Of a stretch of 64,000 bases of DNA, positions 20,371 through 28,702 are shown piece by piece. The notes below the pieces were generated by a model. That model was not told the origin of the DNA and searched no databases. It saw nothing but the letters and a program-made list of their open reading frames with translations. The stretch covers positions 23,483 to 87,482 of the forward strand of contig JAJPIK010000078.1 in assembly GCA_021324795.1 (NCBI GenBank), read 5' to 3'. The position numbers and the translations under genes are program-made. The DNA comes from Chloroflexota bacterium (GTDB taxonomy: Bacteria > Chloroflexota > UBA6077 > FW602-bin22 > CADDYW01). The number at the start of each line of letters is the position of its first letter. Position 1 is the first letter of the stretch.

Positions 20371-20721
20371 ATGGTGTATCGTGGCCCGTCTGGACAGTGG
20401 GCCTGGCTGCTGCATCGGGTATCCGGCGTCGCCGTCGCGCTTTTCCTCTTTGTTCACATCCTCGACACCGCTCTCGTCGGCTTTGGTCCCAACGTCTACA
20501 ACTTCGTCATCGGTATCTACGAACGTCCGACAATGCGTATTCTCGAAGTTCTGTTGGTCGGAGCAGTGCTCTACCACGGCGGCAACGGCCTGCGGCTGAT
20601 TGCCATCGACTTCTGGCCGGCCGCCATTCGCTTCAACCAAGCGCTAATCGTCGTTGGGGCCATTCTCTTTGTCATGATCATGATCCCAACGACCTACATC
20701 ATGCTGCGGCCGATTCTTTGA
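20371..20721 (+). CDS. sdhC: Succinate dehydrogenase cytochrome b subunit
   Basis: Membrane anchor of complex II that binds haem b and quinone. ATG at 20371 (GGAGAGGAG upstream) gives 116 residues; an ATG 30 bp earlier is possible. Three membrane segments; SGxxxALFLFVHILD and LYHGGNGLRL supply His candidates for haem ligation. First gene of sdhC-D-A-B; a TATTAT -10-like box lies at 20283-20288 with no clear -35. Confidence 0.85.
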   Translation: MVYRGPSGQWAWLLHRVSGVAVALFLFVHILDTALVGFGPNVYNFVIGIYERPTMRILEVLLVGAVLYHGGNGLRLIAIDFWPAAIRFNQALIVVGAILFVMIMIPTTYIMLRPIL

Positions 20722-20722
20722 G

Positions 20723-20756
20723 ACAAGTGATGAGTGACTCGCCACTTATCACTTGT
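20723..20756 (+). repeat. Hairpin between sdhC and sdhD
   Basis: ACAAGTGAT (20723-20731) pairs perfectly with ATCACTTGT (20748-20756), with inner AGTG/CACT pairing. Located inside the operon without a T-run, so a processing or stability element is more likely than a terminator. Confidence 0.65.
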
Positions 20757-20781
20757 TACTAGCTTGATAGGGAGCTTCCCC

Positions 20782-21192
20782 ATGAGCGTTCTCACCCCCC
20801 CGGCCAACCGGCCGACGATCCGGACACGGAGGCGCGCCGGCAACAACTTCGAGCTTTATTCCTGGTTCTTCATGCGCGTGTCGGGGGTCTTTTTGCTCTT
20901 CCTCGTCTTCGCGCATGTAGTAATCATGCACATCATTAACGACGTCTCAGCGATCAACTACGCTTTCGTCGCGATGCGCTGGGCCAGCCCATTTTGGCGC
21001 ACTTATGACTGGCTGATGCTCATCCTGGCGCTGGCGCACGGTCTGAATGGCTTGAAGATTGTCGTTGACGACTACGTCCATCCCCCCGGCTGGCACATCC
21101 TCGCTTACGTCGGACTGGCCAGTTTTGGCGTTATCTTCGTGATCATTGGCTCGCTCGTGATTCTGACCTTCGAACCGGTTGTGCCACGATGA
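20782..21192 (+). CDS. sdhD: Succinate dehydrogenase hydrophobic anchor subunit
   Basis: Second membrane anchor of complex II. ATG at 20782 (TAGGGAGC upstream) gives 136 residues with three membrane segments. Ser and His typical of the quinone/haem region are in FMRVSGVFLLFLVFAHVV and LALAHGLNGLK. A 30-residue polar N-terminus precedes the first membrane helix. It overlaps sdhA by four bases (ATGA). Confidence 0.85.
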   Translation: MSVLTPPANRPTIRTRRRAGNNFELYSWFFMRVSGVFLLFLVFAHVVIMHIINDVSAINYAFVAMRWASPFWRTYDWLMLILALAHGLNGLKIVVDDYVHPPGWHILAYVGLASFGVIFVIIGSLVILTFEPVVPR

Positions 21193-22925
21193 GTGATCCG
21201 ATCGTCCACCGCTTTGATGTCGTGATCGTCGGCGCCGGCGGAGCCGGCTTGATGGCCGCTCTCCAGACCTCCGCCAACGCCGAGGTCGCAGTGCTCAGCA
21301 AGCTTTATCCTACGCGCTCTCACACCGGCTCCGCCCAGGGAGGAATCGGCGCCGCGCTGGGCAATCTGGAGGAAGACCACTGGGAATGGCACATGTTCGA
21401 CACGGTCAAGGGCGGCGACTATCTGAGCGATCAGGATGCCTGTGAGATCATGTGCCGCGACGCGATCGACACCGTCTACGAACTGGAGCACAATGGGCTC
21501 CCCTTCAGTCGAACTCCCGAAGGTCTGATCGATCAGCGTCGCTTTGGTGGCCATACGCGCAACTTCGGCGAAGCGCCGGTCCGCCGAGCCTGCTACGCGG
21601 CCGATCGGACTGGTCATATGATCTTGCAGACGCTTTACCAGCAGTCGATCCGGACCGGCGTTAACTTCTTCTCTGAATTCCACGCGCTCGACCTGATTAT
21701 CTCCGATGGTCGCGCCGCGGGTGTCGTCGCCCGAGAGATCAAGACCGGCCAACTCCACGTCTTCCATGGCAAAGCGGTGATCATCGCCACCGGCGGCTAC
21801 GGACGTGCCTTCAAGGTTACGAGCAATTCCCTGTCGGGGACCGGCGACGGCGTAGCCTTGGCCTTCCGTCGCGGTATTCCCTTCGAAGACGCCGAGTTCT
21901 ATCAGTTCCACCCGACCGGGATTTACCGCATGGGTATCTTGATCACCGAGGGCGCCCGTGGCGAAGGTGGCATCCTGATCAACGGGCAGGGTGAGCGCTT
22001 TATGGAGCGCTATGCCCCAACACTCAAGGATCTCGCGCCACGCGACCTTGTCTCGCGCTGCATCTACTCCGAGATCCGGGCCGGGCGTGGCATCAATGGC
22101 CAGGATTACGTCTACTTGGATCTGACTGGGCTCGGGCGTGACGTGATCGAGACCAAGCTTCCCGACATCACCGAGTTCGTCCGGGTCTATCTAGGTATTG
22201 ACCCGGTCACGGCGCCAATTCCAATTCAGCCAACCGCTCACTACGCTATGGGTGGCATTCCGACTGATCTCGACGGTCGGGTAGTCGTCGATGAGGCAAA
22301 TACTCCACTGCCCGGTTTGTACGCCGCCGGCGAATGCGCGTGCGTCTCGGTACACGGCGCAAATCGCCTTGGCACCAATTCCCTCGTCGACATCATTGTC
22401 TTTGGCCGGCGGGCCGGCAAGCACGCACTCGAGTTCGTCAAGACGGCCGATCTGCCACCACTACCAAGCGACGTCACCGACCGGGCTCGTGCCGAGGTGG
22501 ACCACTTCCTCTCTGGCCACGCCGTCGAGCCTCCTGCCAACGTCCGAGCCGATCTCCAGCAAACGATGATGGACCTGGCATCGGTCTTGCGGACTGGCTC
22601 TGGACTTACCGAGTGCCTCTCGCGAGTCGAGCAGCTCCGCGAGCGATTCTCTCGCACTCGACCACAAGATCAGGGTGACTGCTTCAACACGGATCTCTTA
22701 GAGACGCTCGAAATCGGCTATCTGATCGACATCTCCCACGCACTGGCCGCCAGCGCGCTAGCCCGCACTGAAAGTCGCGGCGCTCACTATCGCGAGGATT
22801 ATCCCGAGCGTGATGATAAGCATTGGCTCAAACATTCACTCGCTTACTGGCGCGATGGACGGATCGAGCTCCGCTACAAACCAGTCAGCATCACACGATT
22901 CGAGCCAAAAGCTCGCACCTATTGA
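21189..22925 (+). CDS. sdhA: Succinate dehydrogenase flavoprotein subunit
   Basis: Oxidises succinate to fumarate with covalently bound FAD. 578 residues. FAD loop DVVIVGAGGAGLMAAL, flavinylation motif RSHTGSAQGGIGAALGN with its His, active-site region FHPTGIY and GARGEGG, YxDLTGLGRDVIETKLP, and ANRLGTNSLVDIIVFGRRAG near the end of the FAD domain are all present. Sequence and operon order (C-D-A-B) fit a quinone-linked SDH. Starts at the sdhD stop (ATGA). Confidence 0.97.
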   Translation: MSDPIVHRFDVVIVGAGGAGLMAALQTSANAEVAVLSKLYPTRSHTGSAQGGIGAALGNLEEDHWEWHMFDTVKGGDYLSDQDACEIMCRDAIDTVYELEHNGLPFSRTPEGLIDQRRFGGHTRNFGEAPVRRACYAADRTGHMILQTLYQQSIRTGVNFFSEFHALDLIISDGRAAGVVAREIKTGQLHVFHGKAVIIATGGYGRAFKVTSNSLSGTGDGVALAFRRGIPFEDAEFYQFHPTGIYRMGILITEGARGEGGILINGQGERFMERYAPTLKDLAPRDLVSRCIYSEIRAGRGINGQDYVYLDLTGLGRDVIETKLPDITEFVRVYLGIDPVTAPIPIQPTAHYAMGGIPTDLDGRVVVDEANTPLPGLYAAGECACVSVHGANRLGTNSLVDIIVFGRRAGKHALEFVKTADLPPLPSDVTDRARAEVDHFLSGHAVEPPANVRADLQQTMMDLASVLRTGSGLTECLSRVEQLRERFSRTRPQDQGDCFNTDLLETLEIGYLIDISHALAASALARTESRGAHYREDYPERDDKHWLKHSLAYWRDGRIELRYKPVSITRFEPKARTY

Positions 22926-22991
22926 CAAAATGTGCGATGATGGAAGAAGGAACTAACCAATGGCATTCGCCCGTTGCAATGGGGATCGGCC

Positions 22992-23684
22992 ATGCAGGTG
23001 ACGTTACAGATCGAGCGGTTTAATCCGGAAGTCGATTGCAAACCGCACGAGGTGGCCTACATGGTTGAGGCCGACCCAACCGATCGCGTGCTCGACCTGT
23101 TGAATCGGATCAAATGGTACCAGGACGGCTCATTGACCTTCCGCCGCTCTTGCGGCCAAGGCATCTGTGGCTCGGATGCGATGCGCATTAATGGGCGCAA
23201 TCGCCTGGCCTGCAAAGCATTAGTCAAAGACCTGAAAAAACCAATCGACGTCCGCCCTTTGCTCGGCTTTCAGGTAGTCAAAGATCTCGTCGTCGACATG
23301 GAGCCATTCTTTGCCCACTACGCGGAGATTCTGCCGTACCTGATCAACGACGAACGTCCGCCCCATCGCGAGCGGATCCAGTCATCGGAACAGCGTGCCC
23401 GCTACGATGACACGACAAAGTGCATTCTCTGCGCGGCCTGCACCGGTGCCTGTCCGCCCTTCTGGGCAAATGGTCGGTTCATTGGCCCCGCCGCGCTCGT
23501 CAACGCGCACCGCTTTATCTTCGACAGTCGAGACACGGCAACAGCCGAGCGTCTGGACATCTTGAACCGCCGCTTTGGCGCGTGGGGCTGTCGCGTCGTT
23601 TTCAACTGCACTGACGCCTGTCCGCGCGGCATCAAGATTACCGAGGCGATCGAGGAGTGCAAGCGGGCAATCCTGCTACGATGA
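22992..23684 (+). CDS. sdhB: Succinate dehydrogenase iron-sulfur subunit
   Basis: Carries electrons from SdhA to quinone through three Fe-S centres. ATG at 22992 gives 230 residues. The [2Fe-2S] motif is CGQGICGSD ... RLAC, with Asp as third ligand as in E. coli SdhB; the [4Fe-4S] and [3Fe-4S] ligands are in CILCAACTGACP and CRVVFNCTDACP. The 66 bp after sdhA hold no strong ribosome site except GGGGATCGG next to the start; an ATG six codons earlier is less likely. Confidence 0.95.
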   Translation: MQVTLQIERFNPEVDCKPHEVAYMVEADPTDRVLDLLNRIKWYQDGSLTFRRSCGQGICGSDAMRINGRNRLACKALVKDLKKPIDVRPLLGFQVVKDLVVDMEPFFAHYAEILPYLINDERPPHRERIQSSEQRARYDDTTKCILCAACTGACPPFWANGRFIGPAALVNAHRFIFDSRDTATAERLDILNRRFGAWGCRVVFNCTDACPRGIKITEAIEECKRAILLR

Positions 23685-23691
23685 GGAAATC

Positions 23692-24126
23692 GTGAGTAAC
23701 CAAGAACCGCGTCAGGTCGAAGCAGGACGAGATCGGGCGGTCGAGCCGGCCCCTTTCTCACCTGAGACTAGCGTGAATCCGACGATGGAGCAATCCGAAA
23801 TGCCCGGCCCGGCGCTGGGCGGCAAGCACCAGCCGGTCGTCCAGATAAACGTGGAAGAAGACCAACCGATCGGCGGGGGAACGCAGCCGGTGAGCATCCA
23901 GGCAACCGACCATTACGGGCAGTACACTCCGCGAACGATTGCGATGGTTGCCGTCGCGGTAATTGCGGCGGTGATCCTGGCATTCCCAGTCATCTTTGGG
24001 TTCGTCGAGCTTTTCGCGCTGGTCGGAATCATCGGTCCGTGGATCTGGGCTTGGGTCGCTCTACTCGTCGCGCTCGTCGCGGTCGTCGTGATCATTGGGT
24101 ATCACGTCGCCCAGAGTGGGCTATAG
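23692..24126 (+). CDS. Small membrane protein with disordered N-terminus
   Basis: 144 residues from GTG at 23692, 7 bp after sdhB, with GAGGAAATC upstream. Residues 1-75 are polar and acidic/Pro-rich (likely disordered); two membrane segments follow (IAMVAVAVIAAVILAFPVIF and WIWAWVALLVALVAVVVII). No recognised family. Position suggests transcription with sdh; an accessory role in complex II is only a guess. Confidence 0.65.
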   Translation: MSNQEPRQVEAGRDRAVEPAPFSPETSVNPTMEQSEMPGPALGGKHQPVVQINVEEDQPIGGGTQPVSIQATDHYGQYTPRTIAMVAVAVIAAVILAFPVIFGFVELFALVGIIGPWIWAWVALLVALVAVVVIIGYHVAQSGL

Positions 24127-24157
24127 CTATATAAAAAGGGTACAAGGAGGTATTCAC

Positions 24158-24451
24158 ATGCGAGGCTTTTTACTTGGCTTACTTACCGGCATCGTCGGCA
24201 CTCTATGGTACACTCAAACCCGCGGTCAGCTCGAAGTCAATCGGCACTTTGGCGAGATGCAAGAGCGTGCAAACGCAATTTTGAATGAAAGTCGACGCAT
24301 CCTCGAAGAGACGCGCCAGGAACTCGGCTCGGCGCTTCAGGCTGGACGTCAGACCGTCCAACAGCAAACTGAGCGTCTCCGCCATGCTGGCACGGGAACA
24401 GCCGAGAGCAATCCGCCTGAAGGAACCGAGCAAACGCCGCCGGCCATGTAG
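24158..24451 (+). CDS. YtxH-like small membrane-anchored coiled-coil protein
   Basis: 97 residues from ATG at 24158, strongly supported by AAGGAGG (24145-24151). One N-terminal membrane helix (MRGFLLGLLTGIVGTLWY) is followed by an amphipathic coiled coil (residues 30-75: ERANAILNESRRILEETRQE) and a Pro-rich tail. This layout is like YtxH / gas-vesicle-type stress proteins. Its role here is unknown. Confidence 0.65.
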   Translation: MRGFLLGLLTGIVGTLWYTQTRGQLEVNRHFGEMQERANAILNESRRILEETRQELGSALQAGRQTVQQQTERLRHAGTGTAESNPPEGTEQTPPAM

Positions 24452-24563
24452 GCGATTTGCGGGTTGCACTCTAGCTGAACGAACTTCGACCACTTAATGG
24501 GGGGAACGGGAGGGCTTACTCTCTTGCCTGAAGGTCAGGGGCAGAAATCGGACTGAAGTCTTC

Positions 24564-24584
24564 GCGGCATCCTCTGGATGCCGC
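24564..24584 (+). terminator. Hairpin in the gap before the GGR gene
   Basis: GCGGCATCC-TCT-GGATGCCGC, a perfect 9-bp stem with 3-nt loop, in the 199-bp gap 24452-24650. A second small stem GCCTT-TT-AAGGC lies near 24622. No T-run follows the first; otherwise nothing is seen in this gap. Confidence 0.4.
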
Positions 24585-24650
24585 CCAGTCTGTCTCCGGG
24601 CTTCAGCCTCGGTTCTGTCCTTGCCTTTTAAGGCGGAGAGCAGGAGATTG

Positions 24651-25766
24651 ATGACCGAATCGCAGATCTTCGACGTAGTCGTGGTCGGGGCAGGTCCGGG
24701 CGGTGCAACGGCTGCCGCCAATCTCGCGGCTGAAGGACTGGACGTTCTTCTCCTGGAACGCAACCGATTGCCACGTGACAAGCCGTGCGGGGGTGGTCTG
24801 AGTCCGAAAACCTATCGACTCCTCGATCTAGATTTCGACGATCTCGTGCTCGCTCGTCCCAAGCGGGTTACTTTGCAGGCACCACGCTATGGCCCAGTCA
24901 CGGTGGAATCGCGGACCGACTCGATCTGGATGATCCAACGCTCGGCCTTCGATCAGCGCCTGGTTGACCACGCTATCGACAAAGGTGCACAGCTGCGCAC
25001 GAATATCATCGTGCGTGAGGTGCGAGCCGGCGACGCGGCCAAACTGGCAGAGGTGGAAACGGATGGTGGATACCTCCGAGCCCGAGCGGTAATCGGGGCC
25101 GACGGCTCGGATAGCGTCGTCGCCCGAAGTGTCGGTTTACGTAGCCACCGAGATCGACACTATATACTTGCTCTCGAGGCCGAAACTACCCGACCGGCCA
25201 ACACGCCCGAAGAAGCGGCGATCATCGATTTCTCGCTGGCACGCGGCTACTCCTGGTTTTTCCCGAAAGGCGAGCTCTGCAACGTAGGGGTGGGCACGGA
25301 CGACCGACGCCAATTTCGCCAGCTTCGTCAACACTTGGCCCGATTCGTCGAGCGCCACCATCTGGCCTTCTCTCAGCCGTTGCGCGTGGTCGGTCACAAG
25401 ATACCCGCCTGGTCCCGGGCGGAGCCGCTTCACCGGGGGAACGTAGTGCTGGTCGGCGACGCCGCCGGGGTCGCTGACCCCTTCTTCGGCGAAGGCATCG
25501 CTTACGCGGTCCAAACTGGCCGCTTCGCCGCCGCGGCGGTCAGCCAGTTCTGTCAGGGGCACTGGCCGGACCTCACGGCCTACACCATCTCCGTTCAATC
25601 GGTTCTGGCGCGCGACCTGCGCTTCTGGTCGATACTCAGCCAGGTTATCTATCGCGCGCCAAGCTTGTCACTTCGCCTACTCGCCAGCAATCGGCTTTTC
25701 CAGCGGCTTGCCGACCAGGCAATCAGCGGCGACAAGAGTTTTTCGAAGACGTGGAAGAAGAGGTAG
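24651..25766 (+). CDS. Geranylgeranyl-reductase-family FAD oxidoreductase
   Basis: Flavoprotein of the GGR family, which reduces isoprenoid double bonds in lipids, quinones or chlorophyll side chains. ATG at 24651 (CAGGAG upstream) gives 371 residues. FAD loop VVVVGAGPGGATAAANLA, the GGR hallmark DKPCGGGLSPKT, ADGSDSVVARSVG, and VVLVGDAAGVADPFFGEGI (second FAD motif) are present. With no photosynthesis genes here, saturation of a menaquinone or lipid chain is more likely. The next gene starts 3 bp after its stop. Confidence 0.85.
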   Translation: MTESQIFDVVVVGAGPGGATAAANLAAEGLDVLLLERNRLPRDKPCGGGLSPKTYRLLDLDFDDLVLARPKRVTLQAPRYGPVTVESRTDSIWMIQRSAFDQRLVDHAIDKGAQLRTNIIVREVRAGDAAKLAEVETDGGYLRARAVIGADGSDSVVARSVGLRSHRDRHYILALEAETTRPANTPEEAAIIDFSLARGYSWFFPKGELCNVGVGTDDRRQFRQLRQHLARFVERHHLAFSQPLRVVGHKIPAWSRAEPLHRGNVVLVGDAAGVADPFFGEGIAYAVQTGRFAAAAVSQFCQGHWPDLTAYTISVQSVLARDLRFWSILSQVIYRAPSLSLRLLASNRLFQRLADQAISGDKSFSKTWKKR

Positions 25767-25769
25767 GCG

Positions 25770-27383
25770 ATGAACGGTTCGCCCGGGTCGGCCGGGCGGT
25801 GGGCAGGGGCTGGTGCGATGGCGATCCTTGCCGCGGCTAGCCTAGCGATCCGACTAACTCTCGGCGTCCCAACCCTGCCCGAGCTTTTCGCCGATCCTCT
25901 CCTCTACATGCTACCGCCCACCCTCTTTTCAACCGCCTTGGATCTCTTTCACTTTGCCGCCAAGCCAATCCTGCTCGCAGCTCTCCTGCTCGGACAGGTC
26001 GGAGTCGGAGCGCTTTTGGGCTGGCTCTACAGCGAAGTACTGGCGCCCAAAGGCACGAAGAGTAACTACACCGTAACCCTCCCCGTGGATGGGGAGGGAA
26101 TCCTGGCCCCCCAATGGACGGGAGGACCAGAGTGGGAGCCGTCCCCGGTCGCCTTGCGACCAGCTTTGCTGCTTTCCAGCATCGCCTGGTTAACCACGAT
26201 CTTGGTGATTTTTCCCGCCATCGGCGCCGGGCCTTTCGGGATTCTGCTCTCAGCGGGCGCGGTCTTGACCGTCGCCAGTTACTTTATCGATGCGACCATT
26301 TTCGGCCTGACCTTAGCCTGGATTTACTCTCGCCTGTACCCCTGGTCAAGATCGAAGCCAGCCAAAGAAATCCCTAAAAAACTTCCCAGTCGTCGAGCGA
26401 TGATCCGGCAAATAGCCGCTGCCATTGCTGTCCTGCTCGGGGTAAACGTGGCACTCGAAGTCTTCGAGTCTCTTGAATCAAACACTTCGTTCCGGCCCCC
26501 CGCTCATTTACCCTCGCCAATCACGCCAATCGACGGATTCTATGTCGTCGCCAAGGACTTCTTTCCAGTCAACGTCGATCTGTCTCATTGGCAGCTCACC
26601 GTCCTCGGGAGCGGTGGGCGCTCGCGGCAGTACAACCTTGACCAGCTACAGGCCCGACCGTCCGTCGAGCTAGTGACGACACTCACGTGCATTAGTAATG
26701 AGATCGGTGGAGACCTCATTGGCACCGCTCGGTGGACCGGGGTGCCCCTTGCTGACTTACTGCGTGAGGTCGGGGTTGACGGTCGAGCCCGCGAGGTCGT
26801 CCTTTCGGCCGTCGACAACTACGCTGACAGCATTCCAGTTGAGCTGGCCATGGCGAGTGACACGATCCTTGTATATGCCATGGACGGCCAACCACTCCCT
26901 ATCGCGCACGGCTTCCCTCTCCGGGCGATCATACCGGGGCGCTACGGTATCAAGAACGTGAAGTGGCTTTCCCGCGTCGAGGTCGTCGATCACGGATTTG
27001 TTGGTTACTGGCCGTCACGCGGCTGGACTGACCAGGCGGTCGTTCAAACCGAGTCGCAGATCGACCTGCCGGCCGATCACAGCAACCTCCCGCTTGGTCC
27101 GATCGAGGTCGGGGGTATCGCCTTCGCGGGAGCCCGAGGCATTCGAATGGTCGAGCTGAGCGTGGACAACGGAGAGACCTGGCTTCCGACAACGCTCGAT
27201 CCGCCCTTGTCTGCCTATACCTGGACGACCTGGCATACCATCTGGCGCCCGGCAAGCCCGGGATGGTACACTCTCCAGGTACGCGCTACCGACGGAACTG
27301 GCCAGGTCCAAACCGCGGTTGTCACGCCGCCAATACCAGATGGTGCAACCGGCTATCACCAGATTCACGTCCGTGTTGGTTGA
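25770..27383 (+). CDS. Membrane-anchored sulfite-oxidase-like molybdopterin oxidoreductase
   Basis: 537 residues from ATG at 25770, coupled to the previous gene. The N-terminal 240 residues contain about five membrane segments; residues 250-420 form a sulfite-oxidase/YedY-type Moco domain with Cys ligand in TLTCISNEIGGDLIG, plus WTGVPLADLL and PGRYGIKNVKWL; the C-terminal 100 residues fit a Mo-dimerisation Ig-like domain (RMVELSVDNGETW). The Mo domain probably faces outside. Substrate unknown. Notably a moaC gene for Moco synthesis is elsewhere in this window (57456-57959). Confidence 0.85.
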   Translation: MNGSPGSAGRWAGAGAMAILAAASLAIRLTLGVPTLPELFADPLLYMLPPTLFSTALDLFHFAAKPILLAALLLGQVGVGALLGWLYSEVLAPKGTKSNYTVTLPVDGEGILAPQWTGGPEWEPSPVALRPALLLSSIAWLTTILVIFPAIGAGPFGILLSAGAVLTVASYFIDATIFGLTLAWIYSRLYPWSRSKPAKEIPKKLPSRRAMIRQIAAAIAVLLGVNVALEVFESLESNTSFRPPAHLPSPITPIDGFYVVAKDFFPVNVDLSHWQLTVLGSGGRSRQYNLDQLQARPSVELVTTLTCISNEIGGDLIGTARWTGVPLADLLREVGVDGRAREVVLSAVDNYADSIPVELAMASDTILVYAMDGQPLPIAHGFPLRAIIPGRYGIKNVKWLSRVEVVDHGFVGYWPSRGWTDQAVVQTESQIDLPADHSNLPLGPIEVGGIAFAGARGIRMVELSVDNGETWLPTTLDPPLSAYTWTTWHTIWRPASPGWYTLQVRATDGTGQVQTAVVTPPIPDGATGYHQIHVRVG

Positions 27384-27421
27384 AATAACTGACCGAGTTG
27401 ATTGGCCGAAGAAAATCGGCG

Positions 27422-27700
27422 TCATTCGCCCCACTGAGTCGCATCACGCTGATTCGCTTCCTTCAGAAACTCCTCGGCTTGGTGCTCGTGGACCTGTGGC
27501 CCAACGGTTGACGCACTGATCGGCGTAACGTAGAACCAAAAGTCTTGCCAGCGGGTGAATAGACGATCTTTCGGCACGTTCACGAACCAGCCCACCGGAA
27601 AATCGAAAAAGATGTTCATGAGCTGGTTGCCGGTATAACCATGCGACCAATCGAGCTTTCGTAATGCTTCGATAAAATACCGAGCATTGTGTTGAACCAC
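27422..27700 (-). CDS. Conserved-looking small hypothetical protein
   Basis: 92 residues from GTG at 27700; AAGGAGAGAGC directly upstream makes it a credible gene. Sequence is rich in aromatic residues (NIFFDFPVGWFVNVP, RWQDFWFYVTPIS) without a membrane-length segment or known motif. It converges on the Mo oxidoreductase gene with a 38-bp gap. No function proposed. Confidence 0.55.
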   Translation of the reverse strand: MVQHNARYFIEALRKLDWSHGYTGNQLMNIFFDFPVGWFVNVPKDRLFTRWQDFWFYVTPISASTVGPQVHEHQAEEFLKEANQRDATQWGE

Positions 27701-27846
27701 GCTCTCTCCTTGTGAAATCCCCTTCGAGTACAGCGAAAGGGGAGGGCAGCCCGGCGCGATTTCATCTGCTATAGTAGCTCCAACGGCCCTGCGAGGCTTG
27801 GAGGTCCGTCTTTGTCAGGCTATCTTGGTCTGGCACGGCATTCGCT

Positions 27847-28539
27847 GTGCCAGAAATCGGATTCAGTCAAGAGGGAGCGACACTGAGTTACGACGCTCGG
27901 AGCCGCGGTTTTTACGTGACCTGGAGCGGCTGTACTTTAGGCTGCCTCGTCATCTGTATCATTGTCATCGCGACCGGTTTATTGGGCTACGCTAGCCGAC
28001 GCGATTGGCTGCCAGCGATGGGTGCCGCCTTGAACGTTTCACCTGAGATCCAGCACTCCGACGTCATCGTCGTCTTAGGGGGCGGTGACGGCGACCGTGA
28101 AAGATATGCCGGCGCACTCTACAAGCAGGGACTTGCTTCCCACGTGATCGCCACGGGCGGACCAGACGGTACCACATCCGCAGCCGATGCCCTCACCCGC
28201 TGGGGCATACCCTACCGCGCCGTGACCCTCGCCAATGGCACTCAGAACACGTATCAGGATGCGCTGTCGACGCGCCACCTGATGGAAGCCAATCACTGGC
28301 AAACCGCGCTCTTGGTGACGGATCCCTACCACATGCGGCGGAGCATCTGGACTTTCCGGAGCGTTCTCGAGGGTACGACGCTCGAAGTCCAGCCCGCACC
28401 AGTAGTCGGGGGCTGGTTTCAAGCTGACCGCTGGTGGACCACCGAAGAAGGCTTCGCGGTGGTGAACGAAGAATACCTCAAGATCGCCTATTACGTGATA
28501 AAAGGCCAGATTCGTTTCGCAGCGATCACCGGTCGCTAG
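27847..28539 (+). CDS. YdcF/SanA-like DUF218 protein
   Basis: 230 residues; one membrane anchor (CTLGCLVICIIVIATGLLGY) then a DUF218 domain facing outside: VIVVLGGGDGDRERYAGALY, VIATGGPDGTTSAADAL, NTYQDALSTRHLM and LLVTDPYHMRRSIWTF. These proteins are linked to envelope or lipid-carrier metabolism in other bacteria. GTG at 27847 lacks a ribosome site; AAGAGGGAG (27870-27878) points to a possible CTG start at 27885. Confidence 0.75.
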   Translation: MPEIGFSQEGATLSYDARSRGFYVTWSGCTLGCLVICIIVIATGLLGYASRRDWLPAMGAALNVSPEIQHSDVIVVLGGGDGDRERYAGALYKQGLASHVIATGGPDGTTSAADALTRWGIPYRAVTLANGTQNTYQDALSTRHLMEANHWQTALLVTDPYHMRRSIWTFRSVLEGTTLEVQPAPVVGGWFQADRWWTTEEGFAVVNEEYLKIAYYVIKGQIRFAAITGR

Positions 28540-28609
28540 AGCGGAGATTCCACAGCCAACGGGGGGCGGGGATCTCTAATCCGACCGTCGCCCTTTGTCA
28601 TTCCGAGGA

Positions 28610-28691
28610 TGTCATTCCGAGGAGCGAAGCGACGAAGAATCTCTCGCCTACTGGGGAGATTCTTCGCTCCCTTCGGTCGCTCAGAATGACA
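28610..28691. repeat. Dispersed imperfect inverted repeat (GTCATTCCGAG type)
   Basis: The left arm begins TGTCATTCCGAGGAGCGAAG and runs on to GAAGAATCTC; the right arm GAGATTCTTCGC ... CAGAATGACA is its imperfect complement, around a 12-nt loop. A partial extra copy (GTCATTCCGAGGAT) precedes it at 28597. This GTCATTCTGAGCGAAGCGAAG-like element is a familiar dispersed repeat in Chloroflexota and other phyla. It lies in the 163-bp gap between convergent genes and may act as a terminator for both. Confidence 0.75.
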
Positions 28692-28702
28692 GATTCGCCC
28701 AA

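Noticed and set aside
20325..20762. 145-residue frame overlapping sdhC
   Set aside because: Arg/Ser-rich composition and full overlap with sdhC in another frame mark it as a shadow.
21105..21911. Minus-strand frame of 268 residues opposite sdhD/sdhA
   Set aside because: Antisense to two certain sdh genes, no recognisable domain.
27701..27790. TTTCATCTGCTATAGTAGC as part of a dispersed repeat with 47228-47250
   Set aside because: The similarity is short (about 20 bp with mismatches) and could be chance or shared promoter-like sequence.
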